This document shows, piece after piece, positions 17,450-26,090 of a DNA stretch of 64,000 nt. The notes beneath the pieces were generated by a model, which had not been told where the DNA came from, did not search any database, and was given only the letters and a program-made list of their open reading frames with translations. Position 1 is the first letter of the stretch; every line of letters begins with the position of its first letter. Both the position numbers and the translations under genes were made by a program. Source of the DNA: Vibrio sp. 16 (GTDB taxonomy: Bacteria > Pseudomonadota > Gammaproteobacteria > Enterobacterales > Vibrionaceae). Location of the stretch: contig NZ_OY808997.1 of NCBI RefSeq assembly GCF_963681195.1, positions 1,240,001 to 1,304,000 on the forward strand. Direction: 5' to 3'.

Positions 17450-19354
17450 ATGATACAAAGTAGCCTTCCATTTCTCATCGCTGGACCTATCCTTAGAAAA
17501 GCCACCCACAATCAGTTGGTATTTTGGTTGGTCACTCGCGAGCGTCTCACAGGACAATTCAAGCTTTACCACAGGTTGGACGATAATGACGTTTTCCAGT
17601 TCGACCTAGAGCAGTGTCAATCGGTGAAAGTTGGCGAGCATGCGTATGTAACTCTTGCTGACTTTCGTCACGACTTCCCAGCCAATACCGCCCTGAGCTA
17701 CGACTTTGTCACCCAAGCCGGAGATTTAGAAACGCTAGCGCCTGATCTGTGTTACCCCAACGAGCATCGCCCAAGTATTGTCATCTCCGACAAAGCGAAT
17801 TATGTACTGCATGGCTCTTGTCGAAATCCTCATCACCCGAGTGCAGATTCTCTAGTAGCAGCAGACCACAAGGTATCTGATCTCGAGATTGGTGAACGAC
17901 CAGACCTACTTATGATGAGCGGCGATCAAATCTACGCCGACCATGTTGCAGGGCCTACCTTGGATGCTATCGATCAAGTCATCGACCTCCTTGGTTTGCC
18001 AAAAGAAACGTTTTCAGACGCACCTCTCGCTAATTGCGACGCTCTGCGCCAACATCCTGATTACTACTACGGGCGCGATAGGTTGCTGCCTCACTACGTT
18101 GATGATGGACATTGGTTGACCACATTATTCCCTAAGCGACACGCCCCCATCTTTAGTTCAAGGGAGTGCGAAAACCACTTAATCACTTTTGCCGAATTTT
18201 TTGCCATGTATTTGTTGGTGTGGTCGCCGACGCTATGGCAGCACATCAATACTAATCGCCTGCTTGACACTAAGTTCACCCACGCAGGCAAAAAACTTGA
18301 GCCTAGATGGCAACAAGAGTGGCGTAACCACAAGCCTATTATTGATGAGTTTGTCGCTGGGCTGCCTAAAGTAAGACGCCTTCTTGCGCACATTCCCACC
18401 TATATGATCTTCGACGACCACGATGTCACAGATGATTGGAACTTAACCGTAGGCTGGGAAAAAGCGGCTTACGAGAATCCGTTCGCCAAACGAATCATCG
18501 GCAATGGCCTGCTTTCTTACTGGCTATGTCAGGGTTGGGGCAACGAGCCAGACAACTTCAACCAAGAGTTTCTGGAGTTAGCAAATCAGTATTTTGATGA
18601 ACCCTCTGCTTCGCATCAAGACCAATTCATTCAATACTTGTACAGCTTTGAGAAATGGCATTACACGATTCATACCTCGCCTAAAGTGGTTGTGTTGGAT
18701 ACGCGGACGCGTCGTTGGCGCTCAGAATCTCGAATGAACAAGCCTTCCGGCCTGATGGATTGGGAAGCGTTAATTGAGTTTCAACAAGAGCTGATGCATC
18801 AAGACAAGGTAATCATTGTTTCTGCTGCGCCAATGTTTGGTGTCAAGTTCATCGAAGCGCTACAAAAAGGAATGACCATGCTCGGTCAGCCGTTATTGAT
18901 CGATGCCGAGAACTGGATGGCGCACCCGGGTAGCGCGAACACCTTGATCAGCATTTTCACGCACACCAAGACTCCAACCAATTTTGTCATTTTATCGGGT
19001 GATGTGCACTACTCCTTTGCCTATGACATCAAGCTACGTTTTCGCCGTTGTAGCCCAAACATCTACCAGATCACGTGCAGCGGCTTGAAGAATCTCTTCC
19101 CCGAGCCACTGTTGGCAATTTGTGACCATGTCGATAGGTTGCTTTACTCACCCCGCTCTCCGCTCAACTTCCTAACGAAAAGGAAGCGACTCAAAATCTA
19201 CAAGCGCGATCCAAATACGCCGGGCGTACGCAGGTTAGTCAATGCCAGTGCGATTGGTGAACTGAAATTGGACGCAAGCGGAAAGCCCAAAAGGATCTCT
19301 ATTTTACTGAGTAATGGCGAAGAGGTCGACTTTCCAGATATCAAATCTACGTAA
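17450..19354 (+). CDS. PhoD-like metallophosphatase
   Basis: A 634-residue protein with metallophosphatase signatures: GSCRNP near 124, MMSGDQIYAD near 156, FDDHDVTDDW near 322, SAAPMFG near 460 and LSGDVHYSF near 518. These supply the Asp/Asn/His metal ligands of the PhoD superfamily (phosphodiesterase/phosphatase, often Fe/Ca-dependent). No signal peptide or Tat motif is visible, so unlike classic PhoD it may stay cytoplasmic. The gene follows the small acidic protein by three bases. Substrate unknown. Confidence 0.8.
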   Translation: MIQSSLPFLIAGPILRKATHNQLVFWLVTRERLTGQFKLYHRLDDNDVFQFDLEQCQSVKVGEHAYVTLADFRHDFPANTALSYDFVTQAGDLETLAPDLCYPNEHRPSIVISDKANYVLHGSCRNPHHPSADSLVAADHKVSDLEIGERPDLLMMSGDQIYADHVAGPTLDAIDQVIDLLGLPKETFSDAPLANCDALRQHPDYYYGRDRLLPHYVDDGHWLTTLFPKRHAPIFSSRECENHLITFAEFFAMYLLVWSPTLWQHINTNRLLDTKFTHAGKKLEPRWQQEWRNHKPIIDEFVAGLPKVRRLLAHIPTYMIFDDHDVTDDWNLTVGWEKAAYENPFAKRIIGNGLLSYWLCQGWGNEPDNFNQEFLELANQYFDEPSASHQDQFIQYLYSFEKWHYTIHTSPKVVVLDTRTRRWRSESRMNKPSGLMDWEALIEFQQELMHQDKVIIVSAAPMFGVKFIEALQKGMTMLGQPLLIDAENWMAHPGSANTLISIFTHTKTPTNFVILSGDVHYSFAYDIKLRFRRCSPNIYQITCSGLKNLFPEPLLAICDHVDRLLYSPRSPLNFLTKRKRLKIYKRDPNTPGVRRLVNASAIGELKLDASGKPKRISILLSNGEEVDFPDIKST

Positions 19355-19431
19355 GGTTTCTGTCAAGCCACTTGTGATCGCCTCCGATTATCACTATCTA
19401 TAACAATAGAGAATAATTTGAGGCCATCAAT

Positions 19432-19884
19432 ATGCTGAACTCCATTACCAAACTGTTTAAACAGCTCCTAGAGGGAAACGATCTTAGCAACCATGCTCAT
19501 AGCGATCCAAATCTCGCCATCGCATGTTTACTGTGTGAAGTGGCTGGTGCAGATCATGAGCTTGACGAGCGGGAAGAAGCGGCAAAATTAACGCTCTTGT
19601 CTCGGCTGTTAGGTCTAGAGGAATCCAACGCTCAAGTGCTTCTTTCTCGCGCTCGAGCTCAAAGCAATCAATCAACGTCGCTTTACGACTTTACCTCACA
19701 ACTCAGAGAGCTAACTCAAGAGACTCGATTTGAGCTGATAAAAGCCATGTGGCAGGTCGCGAATGCCGATGGCGACATTGATCCACTTGAAGACTCTGTG
19801 ATTCGCAAAACGGCCGAACTGCTTTACGTTGACCATAGTGAGTTTATTCGCGCCAAACTGTCCGCCACTAAAGTCCAATCTTAA
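19432..19884 (+). CDS. TerB-like protein
   Basis: A 150-residue all-helical protein of the TerB/DjlA-N type: two acidic repeats ACLLCEVAGADHELDEREE and MWQVANADGDIDPLEDS carry the metal-binding Asp/Glu pattern. TerB-fold proteins are linked to tellurite resistance and envelope or metal sensing, but single chromosomal copies usually have unknown roles. It follows the PhoD-like gene by 77 bases and may be its own unit. Confidence 0.75.
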   Translation: MLNSITKLFKQLLEGNDLSNHAHSDPNLAIACLLCEVAGADHELDEREEAAKLTLLSRLLGLEESNAQVLLSRARAQSNQSTSLYDFTSQLRELTQETRFELIKAMWQVANADGDIDPLEDSVIRKTAELLYVDHSEFIRAKLSATKVQS

Positions 19885-20109
19885 TCGCAGCTACTGATTA
19901 CCTTAAAATAGGGAAAACGAGTAAATAACAACCAAAACGCAGGCAAAGGTGGCACGTTAGCATCCAATCTATAGGTAGATTAATTGGGGAAAACTAGAAC
20001 TGGACTCCATAAATCACTGAGTTGATTTGTAAACCGTTGAATATTCACTGTATCTATACTACTTTCGTCAAATATTTCACTCACGTAATAGATGCATTAG
20101 AGAATAATA

Positions 20110-22614
20110 ATGAAGTACAACAAGTTAGTCGGCGCGTTATCCCTATCGCTGCTATTCAGTGCAGATGCCTTATCAAGCGATCTTTGGCAGCCTGTCCATT
20201 CTGAGCGTTCAACAAAGAGTAAATCATCAACCACCTTTGCTGTTGATACGTCCAAGTTAGAAAATCACTTTGTCCATGGTCAAGCCAAGAGCGGTTTAAC
20301 ACTGCAAGTTCCTTTACCTAATGAAGAGTTGATTGACTTCGTTTTGACCTACGACTCCATCCTTTCACCTGATATGCAGGAGAAATTCCCAGAGCTAAAG
20401 ACCTACACTGGCCATGCTGTTGGTGATGTTGCTATCCAAGGTCGATTCGATTACACACCGAAAGGGTTCCACGGCATGTTTCGCCATGATGGCAAATATG
20501 TTTACGTAGAGCCAAAGCCAGACGGTTCAGGTCACTATGTCTCATACAACCATAAGCTTTCTAGCCCATTCCAGGATCAGGTTTTAAAGTACCTAAACAA
20601 TAATCAAGCTGAAACGGTGCAAAGTCGGGTTGCACAACGCACCAACATTGAATCTCGCACTTACCGCCTGATTGTCTCTGCGACAGGCGAGTACTCGCAA
20701 TACCATGGTGGTACAGAAACTTTGACTCGAGCTGCGATCACAACAGCCATCAACCGAGTCAATGAGGTCTACAAATCCGACTTGGCAGTGCAGCTTGAGC
20801 TAGTGAACTTCAACATCTATACCAACGCTGCTACGGACCCATTTACTGATTCAGATGCAGGCCAGGACATCGATCGCAACCACGACGACCTGACGACCAA
20901 ATTTGGCAGTGCCGCGTTCGATGTTGGTCATATTTTTACCACCGGTGGTGGTGGTTTGGCCGCGTTAGGGGCAGTCTGTAATGACTTTTCAAAAGGCGCA
21001 GGGGTAACAGGTCGATCTGATCCAACAACCGACGCCTTTTACATCGACTATGTTGCCCATGAACTGGGACACCAGTTCGGTGCAAACCACACATTTAATG
21101 GCAATATGTGGAATTGTGAAGGCTCAAACCGCAACGACCCAACCGCCTTCGAGCCAGGAAGTGGCAGCACCATCATGGCTTACGCAGGTATCTGTGGTAA
21201 CGATAATATACAAGTTAACTCAGACGCCTACTTCCATGCTGCGAGTATCAAAGAAATCAACGACTACCTCGCGACTCAAACCTGTGGAACCACAACCACT
21301 TCGACAACGGAAGTGCCCACTGCCAACGCAGGTAATGACTATATTGTTCCGGCGCGTACCCCTATCGTATTGACTGGGTCAGCGACAGGCACGGGTAGCC
21401 TAACTTATGTATGGGAGCAGATGGACTCGGGTACTGGTACCTCAAACCTAACTACCGATTTTGGTAGTGGTCCACTATTTCGCTCTTGGATGCCAACAAC
21501 GGAACCGAAGCGTTATTTACCAAGGTTGGAAGATGTGGTGGATGGCACACTGGCCAAAGGTGAAACGTATGCAACCACCAGCCGTGATTTAAACTTCAGA
21601 CTGACAGTCCGAGATGGTGAAGGCGGCGTAGCAAATGATGATACCTTGATAACCGTTGATGGCAACAGTGGCCCATTTGCCGTAGTAGCGCCGTCATCAG
21701 GCGCGACAATTGTAGGCAGCTCAAATGTGGAATGGGACGTTGCAGGTACAGCTCAAGCCCCTGTAAACTGTTCCGCCGTTGATCTTCTCTTGTCAACCGA
21801 TGGTGGGGTGACTTTCGATCAAACCTTGCTTGCTAACACTCCGAATGATGGATCACAGTCAGTCAACTTCCCTGCTCAAACGTTCAGTAATGCCCGTTTG
21901 ATGATCCAATGTCGTGACAATATCTTCTTTGCTGTATCAAGTGGTTTCTCGGTAGCGATCCCTGAAGAAGTGAAAGCGGTCGATGATGCTTATGCAGTCA
22001 CTCAAGGTAGCGCGCAAACATCGTTCAATGTCCTTGGAAACGATAAAGGTGAAGGCACGCTTAAAATCACAGCAACAACCTACAATGGTACGGGTACGGT
22101 TTCTCATACAGATACTGCGATCAACTACCAACCTGATGCGAGTTTTGTTGGCAGTGAAACCATCACTTACACCATTGTGGACAGCGCAAACCAAACGGCT
22201 ACAGGCACGCTGACCGTTACCGTTAACTCCAGCACAGCTGCAATATCAGCGGAAAATGATAGCTATAATCTTAACCATAACAGCCCAGCGACAGTGCTCG
22301 ATGTAATGGCAAACGATGCTGGCCAAGGAGAGTTAACCATCAGTGCTATCAACTACTCTGGCAGTGGTACAGTTCTTAACTCAGGTAGCTCAATCAGCTA
22401 CCAACCTGCGCAAGGCTTCTCCGGTGTGGATTCGTTTACCTACACGATCACCGACGAGGCGTCTCAAACCGTTACCGCTATGGTGACGATCAATGTCGCA
22501 GCGGAACAAACCACGACCAGCACTTCATCGTCTTCAAGTGGAGGTGGCGGCGGTAGCTTAAACTGGTTTGGCTTGTTGATGCTGGCTGCATTTTGGGTAA
22601 GGAGAAACAAATGA
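20110..22614 (+). CDS. Secreted reprolysin-like zinc metalloprotease with GlyGly-CTERM anchor
   Basis: An 834-residue exported protease. Order: signal peptide (about 1-22), pro-region, catalytic domain with zinc site HELGHQFGANH at 317-327 (HExxHxxGxxH) and a downstream SGSTIMAY Met-turn, a PKD/Ig-like module beginning PTANAGNDY, and two similar cadherin-like beta repeats starting AVDDAYAV and AENDSYNL. The C-terminus has a Ser/Gly stretch, a hydrophobic helix and WVRRNK, the GlyGly-CTERM signal. Family knowledge says such proteins pass through type II secretion and are cleaved by rhombosortase at the cell surface. It overlaps the next lipoprotein gene. Confidence 0.88.
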   Translation: MKYNKLVGALSLSLLFSADALSSDLWQPVHSERSTKSKSSTTFAVDTSKLENHFVHGQAKSGLTLQVPLPNEELIDFVLTYDSILSPDMQEKFPELKTYTGHAVGDVAIQGRFDYTPKGFHGMFRHDGKYVYVEPKPDGSGHYVSYNHKLSSPFQDQVLKYLNNNQAETVQSRVAQRTNIESRTYRLIVSATGEYSQYHGGTETLTRAAITTAINRVNEVYKSDLAVQLELVNFNIYTNAATDPFTDSDAGQDIDRNHDDLTTKFGSAAFDVGHIFTTGGGGLAALGAVCNDFSKGAGVTGRSDPTTDAFYIDYVAHELGHQFGANHTFNGNMWNCEGSNRNDPTAFEPGSGSTIMAYAGICGNDNIQVNSDAYFHAASIKEINDYLATQTCGTTTTSTTEVPTANAGNDYIVPARTPIVLTGSATGTGSLTYVWEQMDSGTGTSNLTTDFGSGPLFRSWMPTTEPKRYLPRLEDVVDGTLAKGETYATTSRDLNFRLTVRDGEGGVANDDTLITVDGNSGPFAVVAPSSGATIVGSSNVEWDVAGTAQAPVNCSAVDLLLSTDGGVTFDQTLLANTPNDGSQSVNFPAQTFSNARLMIQCRDNIFFAVSSGFSVAIPEEVKAVDDAYAVTQGSAQTSFNVLGNDKGEGTLKITATTYNGTGTVSHTDTAINYQPDASFVGSETITYTIVDSANQTATGTLTVTVNSSTAAISAENDSYNLNHNSPATVLDVMANDAGQGELTISAINYSGSGTVLNSGSSISYQPAQGFSGVDSFTYTITDEASQTVTAMVTINVAAEQTTTSTSSSSSGGGGGSLNWFGLLMLAAFWVRRNK

Positions 22615-22931
22615 TCAAAATCGCTCTACCCCTTGCACTCTTTGTCATAAGTGGCTGTGCCGCTGAAAATCAGGCACAAGCTGATGCTCAAAGTGCGCTA
22701 AACGCTGATGACTATCGTCTTTATCAGATGCCTGGACGCGGCAACGTTCTTCCTGGTATCGAAACCGAAGAAAGAGCGTTAGCTGCTGAGTTATGTGGGG
22801 TAAAAATCGTTGAAGGTATAAGCGATGTGGTAAAAAGTGATGAGGAGTTGGAAAAACGTCAACTACTGACTCAGTATGCGACGCAGTACAACCTCCACAT
22901 TTACCCTAAGTGTAAAAAAGCCAAGCAGTAA
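22611..22931 (+). CDS. Small lipoprotein co-transcribed with the metalloprotease
   Basis: A 106-residue product with a lipoprotein signal peptide (MIKIALPLALFVISGC) whose lipobox ends at Cys 15. The ATG overlaps the protease stop (ATGA), so translation is coupled; the longer frame from 22593 lies inside the protease end. The mature part carries two further Cys (AELCGVKI and YPKCKK). It might assist protease export or activity, which is inferred only from the overlap. Confidence 0.78.
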   Translation: MIKIALPLALFVISGCAAENQAQADAQSALNADDYRLYQMPGRGNVLPGIETEERALAAELCGVKIVEGISDVVKSDEELEKRQLLTQYATQYNLHIYPKCKKAKQ

Positions 22932-22955
22932 AATATCTCAAACCGCCTTAAATAG

Positions 22956-22982
22956 AAAAGGGAGCATATCGCTCCCTTTTTG
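22956..22982 (+). terminator. Terminator of the protease-lipoprotein operon
   Basis: AAAAGGGAGC pairs with GCTCCCTTTT around a short loop, followed by T. It lies before the convergent exonuclease gene. Confidence 0.85.
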
Positions 22983-23003
22983 CTCTCTAAAGCATGGTTC
23001 ATT

Positions 23004-23534
23004 CTAAAGCATAGTTAACGCCAATTTCGCCAAGTTGTAGGCATCAACGTAGGCCGAATGCTGACGCCCTTCCCACTCTATGCCTTTTGATTCTTGGGCG
23101 GCTCTATGGCCAATCCGCTTGTCTTTCAGGCGATTTTGAATGCGATAGAGCGTAGCGAGGTTGATAAACTCTTTAAACGGCATCTCAATGCCCTTGGCTT
23201 CACACTCTTTAGCTAAGACAACATCATCTCGCCCCCAAGACGCAAAGATCTTGTTCGACCCACCAAAATTTTTCACGACAGATTTAAGGACTTCCTCTAA
23301 AGGACGCCCCTGCTTTTCAACTTTTCTTGGCGTGATACCCGTCAGCTCTACGCAGAAGAGAGACACTTCATCTTGCTCTGGTTTCACGTAATATTGAGCG
23401 CGTTTAACAATCTCGCCTTTAACAAGATCGATTTCCGCCAACCCAACCTCGATGATTTCACCTGTCGTACCGACACCGTTTTCATTCCAACAGCACATCT
23501 CTAAATCGAAACAAACTATACGGTTATGGTTCAT
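23004..23534 (-). CDS. DEDDh 3'-5' exonuclease family protein
   Basis: A 176-residue RNase T/DnaQ-fold exonuclease. ExoI FDLEMCCW supplies Asp and Glu, ExoII ASWGRDDV supplies Asp, and ExoIII HSAYVDAYNLAKL gives the His-x4-Asp pair, so all catalytic residues are present. It resembles KapD/ERI-1-type proteins acting on RNA or single-strand DNA ends. ATG 23534 is chosen over GTG 23537 because AAGG is spaced correctly for it. It stands alone. Confidence 0.85.
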   Translation of the reverse strand: MNHNRIVCFDLEMCCWNENGVGTTGEIIEVGLAEIDLVKGEIVKRAQYYVKPEQDEVSLFCVELTGITPRKVEKQGRPLEEVLKSVVKNFGGSNKIFASWGRDDVVLAKECEAKGIEMPFKEFINLATLYRIQNRLKDKRIGHRAAQESKGIEWEGRQHSAYVDAYNLAKLALTML

Positions 23535-23621
23535 CACTTGCCTTACTTGAAACTATTTGAAAGGGCGCGATTCTACATGAGATTCACACACAATTCGAAC
23601 TTTGACCGATTAAATGATTAG

Positions 23622-25151
23622 TTATTCTGCAACCGTTACACGATTACGCCCCGCTTTTTTACTCCGATAAAGTTGAGTATCGGCTTTCTTGAGGATGTCC
23701 TCTGCGGACTCTGTCGTCCTTACTGCAGCACCAATACTCAACGAACACTGGATCTGATGAACATCATATTGGTGATATGACGAAGCCACCCGTTGACCTA
23801 TCGCATTTAGCTGCTCAGAAAGAGCCGTCGGATCTGTGTTCTTTGATAATATGCAGAATTCATCTCCGCCCATACGATAAAGCAAATCGGCTTCAGGCAA
23901 ACTTTCCGCCACGGTGTTTGCCACATGAATCAGCATTTCGTCCCCAGCCACGTGACCAAAGCTATCATTGAGCGTCTTGAACTTATCGATATCAAATGCC
24001 GCCAACGCAAAACAGGCGTCGCCCTTGGTTAACTCGTCTAGCTTTTCACTGAATGCTCTTCGATTGAGCAGCCCAGTCAACGAATCATGGTTGACCAAAA
24101 ATTGCAGCTCTTCAGTTCGCTCATCAAGTAATATAGATAAGTGTTCCTTTTCTCTCACCTGAAGAAACACGATGTAGCCGAGCAAGCAAGCAATGACCAA
24201 GCCACCGAAGCCTATGCTGCGCAAAACGATACGATCGTTGTTGGTTACGCGACTGGCCAACTTAAAGTCAATCATCCATTCTCGATTCGGCAAGGCAATT
24301 TTCTTGCTGACTTGAAGCCCCGCTTCACTTTCCCATCCTTCACTGACGTACAGTATTGGATCATCTTCCGCGTCAAACCCCAAATCCGTCACTTTAACCA
24401 ACATCTGCTGGCCTGACGCCGTCCGCTCGATTAAGCCTTCGAAGTACCGAGTCGATCGAATCACGCCAACAACCACACCAATCAAGCGCTCTGATGAGTT
24501 TCCATCAAAAACAGGATGGTAGACGAGTAAACCTGTCTTCTCCAATGTGCGATCTAGGCCATCTTGCAACAAACGTACTTTGTCTGAAACGTTTGGCTCA
24601 CCCGTTGCACGAATACCATCGAGGATAAGCTGGAACCGCAGGCGCGAAGAATAAAAGCCAAGCAGTTTTAAATTCGCCTCGCTAAGAGGATAAATATCTG
24701 TCGCAACGTAAATGTCTTCATCGTTTGGCATGATGTAGCCAGACGTTTTGGGTCCATCTTTTGGTACGGTATACAGCTGAAAGTCTGGGTATGACTGGCG
24801 GACTTTATCGAGATATTCAGGCAGTGTTTGTTTTTCGACACGCTGCATCCATTGCAACCCAATTAATGTATCCGAAGAAGAAACCAACTCCTCAGCAAAA
24901 AGGTGAAATTGCCCCCAGTTTTCAGGCTTGGTGGCATGGAAAAAGTTAGCGCCTGCTCCGATGAAATGAAGGTCACTCGTCAGCACTTGAGACAAATTTT
25001 CCGTTTGCTGCTGGGCGAGGTTATTAAACAAAGCACTACTGTATTTAAGCTGCGACTTATAGGAATAATAAACGACCAGCGAAGTTATTAATGTCGTGGC
25101 TAAAAACGCAATAAGCGGGTAGAGAATCTTCTTTTGGGTTCCTAAGAGCAT
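23622..25151 (-). CDS. CHASE-domain diguanylate cyclase
   Basis: A 509-residue inner-membrane protein. A transmembrane helix (about 12-32) is followed by a periplasmic CHASE ligand-binding domain, a second helix (about 310-330) and a GGDEF domain with the intact motif MGGDEF near 430. It should make c-di-GMP from GTP in response to an external small molecule. The product-inhibition site is lost: the usual RxxD before GGDEF reads PEAD. Upstream, the 306-base gap 25152-25457 separates it from the divergent DUF2760 operon. Confidence 0.9.
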   Translation of the reverse strand: MLLGTQKKILYPLIAFLATTLITSLVVYYSYKSQLKYSSALFNNLAQQQTENLSQVLTSDLHFIGAGANFFHATKPENWGQFHLFAEELVSSSDTLIGLQWMQRVEKQTLPEYLDKVRQSYPDFQLYTVPKDGPKTSGYIMPNDEDIYVATDIYPLSEANLKLLGFYSSRLRFQLILDGIRATGEPNVSDKVRLLQDGLDRTLEKTGLLVYHPVFDGNSSERLIGVVVGVIRSTRYFEGLIERTASGQQMLVKVTDLGFDAEDDPILYVSEGWESEAGLQVSKKIALPNREWMIDFKLASRVTNNDRIVLRSIGFGGLVIACLLGYIVFLQVREKEHLSILLDERTEELQFLVNHDSLTGLLNRRAFSEKLDELTKGDACFALAAFDIDKFKTLNDSFGHVAGDEMLIHVANTVAESLPEADLLYRMGGDEFCILSKNTDPTALSEQLNAIGQRVASSYHQYDVHQIQCSLSIGAAVRTTESAEDILKKADTQLYRSKKAGRNRVTVAE

Positions 25152-25457
25152 AATAACTGAGAGTTCATAACTGGCGTGAGTGCCTAGGTATCTTAGCCTT
25201 ATACAATCAGCAACATAAAGTGTTATTGAATCCTAGACGGAAAAAATGGCGCCTGCTTCACCATTCAAGGTTTTATGGGTAAGAAAGTGATTAAAAACAG
25301 CGCAATTAAATCCAATGAACACAGTTTTAGGCTCAATTCTAGCAGCGCGCCGCATTGAATATGCTACTATTCGCCCCAATTTATCAGAATAATTCGGCAA
25401 TAAGCCAAAGCAGAGATTGAGCCAATCTCTCCTAAAACTAAACAAAAGAGAAATGTC
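25152..25457. other. 306-base divergent intergenic region
   Basis: Lies between the minus-strand cyclase and the plus-strand DUF2760-Hsp70 operon. It includes a short hairpin AGAGATTG-AGC-CAATCTCT (25412-25430) 28 bases before the DUF2760 start and an AAAAGAGAAATG ribosome site. No clear heat-shock promoter was recognised. Confidence 0.5.
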
Positions 25458-26090
25458 ATGACATTCGATTTACAAATGATTCCTCAAACGTTCGATATGC
25501 TTCACGCAGGCCTCGCTGCTTCGAGCGTTTTGCTTCTTTTGATCGCGGTTTCACGCAAATCTAAGGTGATCGAAAAAGTAGTAGAAAAACCGGTTGAGAA
25601 AATCGTCGAGGTTGAGAAACCTGTCGAGAAGATCGTGGAAGTAGAAAAAGTAGTGGAAGTTGAGAAAGTCGTCGAACGAGTTGTAGAAGTTGAATCAAAA
25701 CTTGCAACTGCATCAACGGACTCTGCAATGCAGCTGCTTTCTATCATGCAGCAAGAAGCTCGTCTGATTGACTTCCTAAAAGAAGACCTAACGTCATTCT
25801 CTGATGAAGAAGTAGGCGCAGCTGCTCGCGTAATCCACACTGGCGGTCAGAAAGTACTGAACGACTACGTGACGCTAGCACACGTTCGCAACGAAGACGA
25901 AGAAACTCGCGTTACGGTTGAAGAAGGCTTCAACCCACAAGAAATCCGCCTAACTGGCAACGTAACAGGCAGCGCGCCATTCAACGGCACGCTAGTTCAT
26001 AAAGGCTGGAAAGCAACATCAATGACGTTGCCAAAACTGGCTGAGAACTACGATGCATCTGTGATCGCTCCAGCTGAGGTTGAGCTGTAA
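25458..26090 (+). CDS. DUF2760 protein with N-terminal membrane helix and Val/Glu/Lys repeat
   Basis: A 210-residue protein. A hydrophobic segment at about 15-33 is followed by a repeated charged linker (variants of VEKIVEVEK, about 36-75) and then the DUF2760 domain containing LLSIMQQEARLIDFLKEDL and VLNDYVTL. The helix and linker would tether the domain to the membrane. The repeat is also visible in the DNA at about 25566-25695. The last base of the stop is the first base of the Hsp70 start codon, so it is translationally coupled to the chaperone. DUF2760 has no known biochemical function; co-occurrence suggests an Hsp70 partner. Confidence 0.85.
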   Translation: MTFDLQMIPQTFDMLHAGLAASSVLLLLIAVSRKSKVIEKVVEKPVEKIVEVEKPVEKIVEVEKVVEVEKVVERVVEVESKLATASTDSAMQLLSIMQQEARLIDFLKEDLTSFSDEEVGAAARVIHTGGQKVLNDYVTLAHVRNEDEETRVTVEEGFNPQEIRLTGNVTGSAPFNGTLVHKGWKATSMTLPKLAENYDASVIAPAEVEL

